The notes under the pieces were generated by a model. It did not search any database. It saw nothing but the letters and a program-made list of their open reading frames with translations, and had not been told where the DNA came from. This document shows, in pieces, positions 30,385-32,402 of a DNA stretch of 32,402 nt. Source of the DNA: Candidatus Trichofilum aggregatum (lineage in GTDB: Bacteria; Chloroflexota; Anaerolineae; Promineifilales; Promineifilaceae); assembly GCA_016716885.1 (NCBI GenBank), contig JADJUV010000069.1, forward strand, positions 1-32,402, read 5' to 3'. Within the stretch, counting starts at the first letter, position 1; each line of letters starts with the position of its first letter. A program made the translations under genes and the position numbers.

Positions 30385-31029
30385 CTATGGTTGGTGGGGT
30401 GTGGCGGCAGTGGCGTATAGGGCGTGGTAGGCGTAATGGGCAAAATAGCCGCACCAACTGATAAGACCCAGAAATTTGGTGCCATCTTCAAAAAGGTAGA
30501 CCCAGGCCCGCAATGGTTGCAGCCAATGGAAAAGAATCTCATCTATGACAATGGAGACGGCGAAAAAGAAGAAGGCCAGGCCGAGAATGGTCAAGGCCGT
30601 TTGTAAGATCAAACGGCGAAAAAGATAGAGGTAGGTGAGAGTAACCAGGCCATAAACCAGGTAAATACTCCTTTCGCTGAGAGAAAAAAATTGTTGGGCC
30701 AGCAGTTCGTGGAACAAAAACAGATCATCTAGCAGTAGGGCCAGCGTCAGAAGACCAGAGGCGAACAAAAACTGGGCCGGTTGCCGTGGGTGGGTTTGCC
30801 AGAGGACGAAAGCAGTGAAGAAGCAGATGCTCGCGGCCGCGCACCAGACCAGTATGCCCAGGTTGGATAAGATACCAACAAAGGGGTGAAAATTGTGGAT
30901 CGCGGCCGCGTCGCGGGTAAACGTCTCGATCGGTATAGCATAGAAAAAACTGATACCCACCAATACAGTAAGCAAAACAAAGGCTGGGCTATAAATAGCT
31001 ACCAACAAGCGTGGTGAGGCACGAAACAT
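30385..31029 (-). CDS. Six-helix membrane protein of unknown function
   Basis: About 214 residues from the ATG at 31029 (an upstream in-frame ATG at 31092 is less likely). Six membrane helices are visible, starting LLVAIYSPAFVLLTVLVGI and ending GLISWCGYFAHYAYHALYA. Helix 3 carries LLLDDLFLFHELLA and helix 5 AVSIVIDEILFHWL: paired acidic residues followed by Phe-His, repeated as if by duplication. They could bind a metal or cofactor within the membrane. I do not recognise the family. It lies 63 bp after the kinase gene in the same direction, so it may be a sensor accessory or target. Two CGCGGCCGCG palindromes (30833 and 30902) lie inside. Confidence 0.7.
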   Translation of the reverse strand: MFRASPRLLVAIYSPAFVLLTVLVGISFFYAIPIETFTRDAAAIHNFHPFVGILSNLGILVWCAAASICFFTAFVLWQTHPRQPAQFLFASGLLTLALLLDDLFLFHELLAQQFFSLSERSIYLVYGLVTLTYLYLFRRLILQTALTILGLAFFFFAVSIVIDEILFHWLQPLRAWVYLFEDGTKFLGLISWCGYFAHYAYHALYATAATPHQP

Positions 31030-31092
31030 GGCGCAATGACCTGTTTGAACAAAAAAGCAGATGTTATAGCAGAGTGAGGAGAGACACAACAA

Positions 31093-32031
31093 TCAGCCCG
31101 CCAGAGGGTAGGCCAGGCGATAACGCAAACAAACTTGCGTTCCTTGACCGGGGGCCGAAGTAATAGCCAGATCGGATTTAATCTCTACCGCCCGTTGCGT
31201 CATAATCGCCAGGCCAAAATGACCGAAATCAGGTTCAAGGCGGGGATCAAAACCAACCCCATTATCTTTCAGGCTAATCAGCAGACAATCTTTGGCCCAT
31301 GTTATGCCCAAGTCTAGAATTGTGGCCTGAGCATGGCGTTGCACATTGTTTAAGGCTTCCCGAATAATAAAGAGGATTTTACGATGATCCAAGGGGGGTA
31401 TAGGTTCAGGCTCACCATCCACCAGGAACCGCAACTCCATATTGGCCTGTTGGGCCACGGTTTCAGCTTGAGTCAACATGGCTTCCGTCAGTTCAGGCAG
31501 GCTGGCGGCTTGCATGGTCAAGATGGTTTGCCGCACTTGTTCATACGACTCATTGGCTATGTCGCGGATGCGGGCTAAGTCCTGTTGGGTAGTAGTAATG
31601 CCAATCAAAGTATCGTCGGTGGTCAATTGGGCGACTTTGACCTGCAAATAGGCCAGTTGATGTCCCAGGGTATCGTGCAAATGGCGGGCAATTCGCTCGC
31701 GCTCCTGGCGGGTCGCGGCCGCGTGCACAGAAGCGGCATCTTGGGAAATGGTTGTATCCAGGGCCAGGGCTATTGTGGGAGCGGCGAAATTGAGTAGGGC
31801 CATCTGGTCGGCCGTTAAATTATGGGCCAGGGGGAGATACAAATGAATCACGGCGATTATCGTCTGGTGATGAAACAGGGGTAGACAATATCCTTTGACG
31901 GCGGCCTGGGTCATGAAGGGGCGGGAGAGCAGGGGATGGAGACCACGACCGGGCAGGTGCGCGGCCGCGTCGCAAAAGTTGCGGCCCAGGGCAGTAAAAG
32001 CCTGTGAGGGCGGTTCCCCTGACCCAGCCAA
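31093..32031 (-). CDS. Sensor histidine kinase (HisKA_3, NarX/LiaS type), C-terminal part
   Basis: This part contains the end of a GAF-like sensor domain (YCLPLFHHQTIIAVIHLYLP), then the dimerisation and phospho-acceptor region RERIARHLHDTLGHQLAYLQ (His before Asp, the HisKA_3 signature), and the ATPase domain with ILFIIREALNNVQRHAQA (N box), DNGVGFDP (G1) and FGLAIMTQRA (G2). It is the class of kinase that pairs with NarL-type regulators such as the one at 29192-29830. The frame opens at AGSGEPPSQAF; its natural N-terminal half is in another frame (31911-32402), broken near 32020 by one base. Confidence 0.9.
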   Translation of the reverse strand: MAGSGEPPSQAFTALGRNFCDAAAHLPGRGLHPLLSRPFMTQAAVKGYCLPLFHHQTIIAVIHLYLPLAHNLTADQMALLNFAAPTIALALDTTISQDAASVHAAATRQERERIARHLHDTLGHQLAYLQVKVAQLTTDDTLIGITTTQQDLARIRDIANESYEQVRQTILTMQAASLPELTEAMLTQAETVAQQANMELRFLVDGEPEPIPPLDHRKILFIIREALNNVQRHAQATILDLGITWAKDCLLISLKDNGVGFDPRLEPDFGHFGLAIMTQRAVEIKSDLAITSAPGQGTQVCLRYRLAYPLAG

Positions 32032-32402
32032 TGTTCGGCGACCATTTTCATTCCGTCACTCTTGGGAACGGGTCGGTACAGCAAGACACCCACCACCGGA
32101 GCTACCGATTCAGGGAAGCCCATAATGGTTTCATACAGTTCCCGAGAATTTTGGGCCTGTCCTAGCTTCTGGCTGAGTTGGCGCTCCTGTTTTTGTTGCC
32201 AGGCCAGGCTATTGCGCTCGGACTGCGCGGCCAATAAACCGTTCATTAACCAAAATGTAACCAGTGGATAGAGGCCACCAAAGAACAGTAGTTCACGCAC
32301 AACATGAATATCTAACGGATTATGGGCATTGATATTTTCGAGGATTTCAAAGAGGAGCACGAATGCACCCAGCACCAACAGTAATAACCAACGATGTTCA
32401 AT
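31911..32402 (-). pseudogene. Sensor histidine kinase, N-terminal part (partial at window edge)
   Basis: The frame is open to the window end (IEHRWLLLLVLGAFVLLFEI), so the gene begins outside. It shows two membrane helices, the second LLFFGGLYPLVTFWLMNGLL, then a coiled-coil-like stretch ERNSLAWQQKQERQLSQKLG and the start of a GAF-like domain (ESVAPVVGVLLYRPV). At AEHWLG the sense moves to the frame of 31093-32031, which continues AGSGEPPSQAF. The rest of this frame (GNRPHRLLLPWAA) is nonsense. Membrane-bound with a cytoplasmic GAF, it probably senses an intracellular or membrane signal. Confidence 0.75.

Noticed and set aside
1996..31968. GCGGCCGC copies as leftover NotI cloning linkers
   Set aside because: They occur in frame inside conserved protein regions (for example the SRAP active site and an SDR helix), in different flanking contexts and on both strands, so they are natural.

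Overview
The window looks like part of a Chloroflexota genome, probably an Anaerolineae/Ardenticatenia-type filament former. I infer this from the style of the secreted proteins (CSLREA and NosD-type beta-helices, DNRLRE domains, Thr/Pro-rich tails, a C-terminal FLPFI-like motif), the lack of any outer-membrane export gene beside the polysaccharide genes, and the gene repertoire. It is not proven by a marker gene. No tRNA, rRNA, CRISPR array or transposase was seen.

Layout. 1-2115: a broken sulfotransferase (minus) diverging from a broken polysaccharide flippase (plus), perhaps the edge of a decaying surface-polysaccharide locus. 2125-4485: intact housekeeping genes (a YedK/HMCES-type SRAP protein, a short-chain dehydrogenase, a GNAT acetyltransferase); the last two carry near-identical ~50-bp repeats in their leaders. 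4677-5975: an ECF sigma factor and its membrane anti-sigma factor, whose outer tail is Thr/Pro-rich and ends in 13 consecutive aspartates. 6322-10599: a tightly overlapping four-gene operon (membrane PIG-L deacetylase, ATP-grasp ligase, PgaC/IcaA-like glycosyltransferase, lipoprotein with a PgaB-hydrolase-like domain). It reads as a non-canonical poly-N-acetylglucosamine-type exopolysaccharide system. 10674-11075: a degenerate receiver-domain protein. 11114-13500: a secreted subtilisin-family protease with a ~300-residue Thr/Pro tail, split by one frameshift.

13572-28380: one ~14.8-kb reading unit on the minus strand for a giant secreted protein (about 4,900 residues if frames are joined). 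It contains an N-terminal CSLREA/beta-helix region, four NosD-like beta-helix modules, three DNRLRE domains and about 22 Ig-like repeats. At least a dozen one-base frame breaks interrupt it, one exactly at a G12 homopolymer. 28428-32402: upstream of the giant gene lie a second degenerate receiver protein (probably in the same operon), a promoter region with eight GTAC motifs spaced mostly 11-12 bp apart, a NarL-type response regulator, a six-helix membrane protein, and a histidine kinase (frameshifted and cut by the window end). This looks like a two-component module controlling the giant surface protein.

Across the whole window the palindrome GCGGCCGC occurs 33 times (about one expected by base composition), 22 of them as CGCGGCCGCG, on both strands and in different codon frames. 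This resembles the HIP1 highly iterated palindrome of cyanobacteria and is the strongest window-wide signal.
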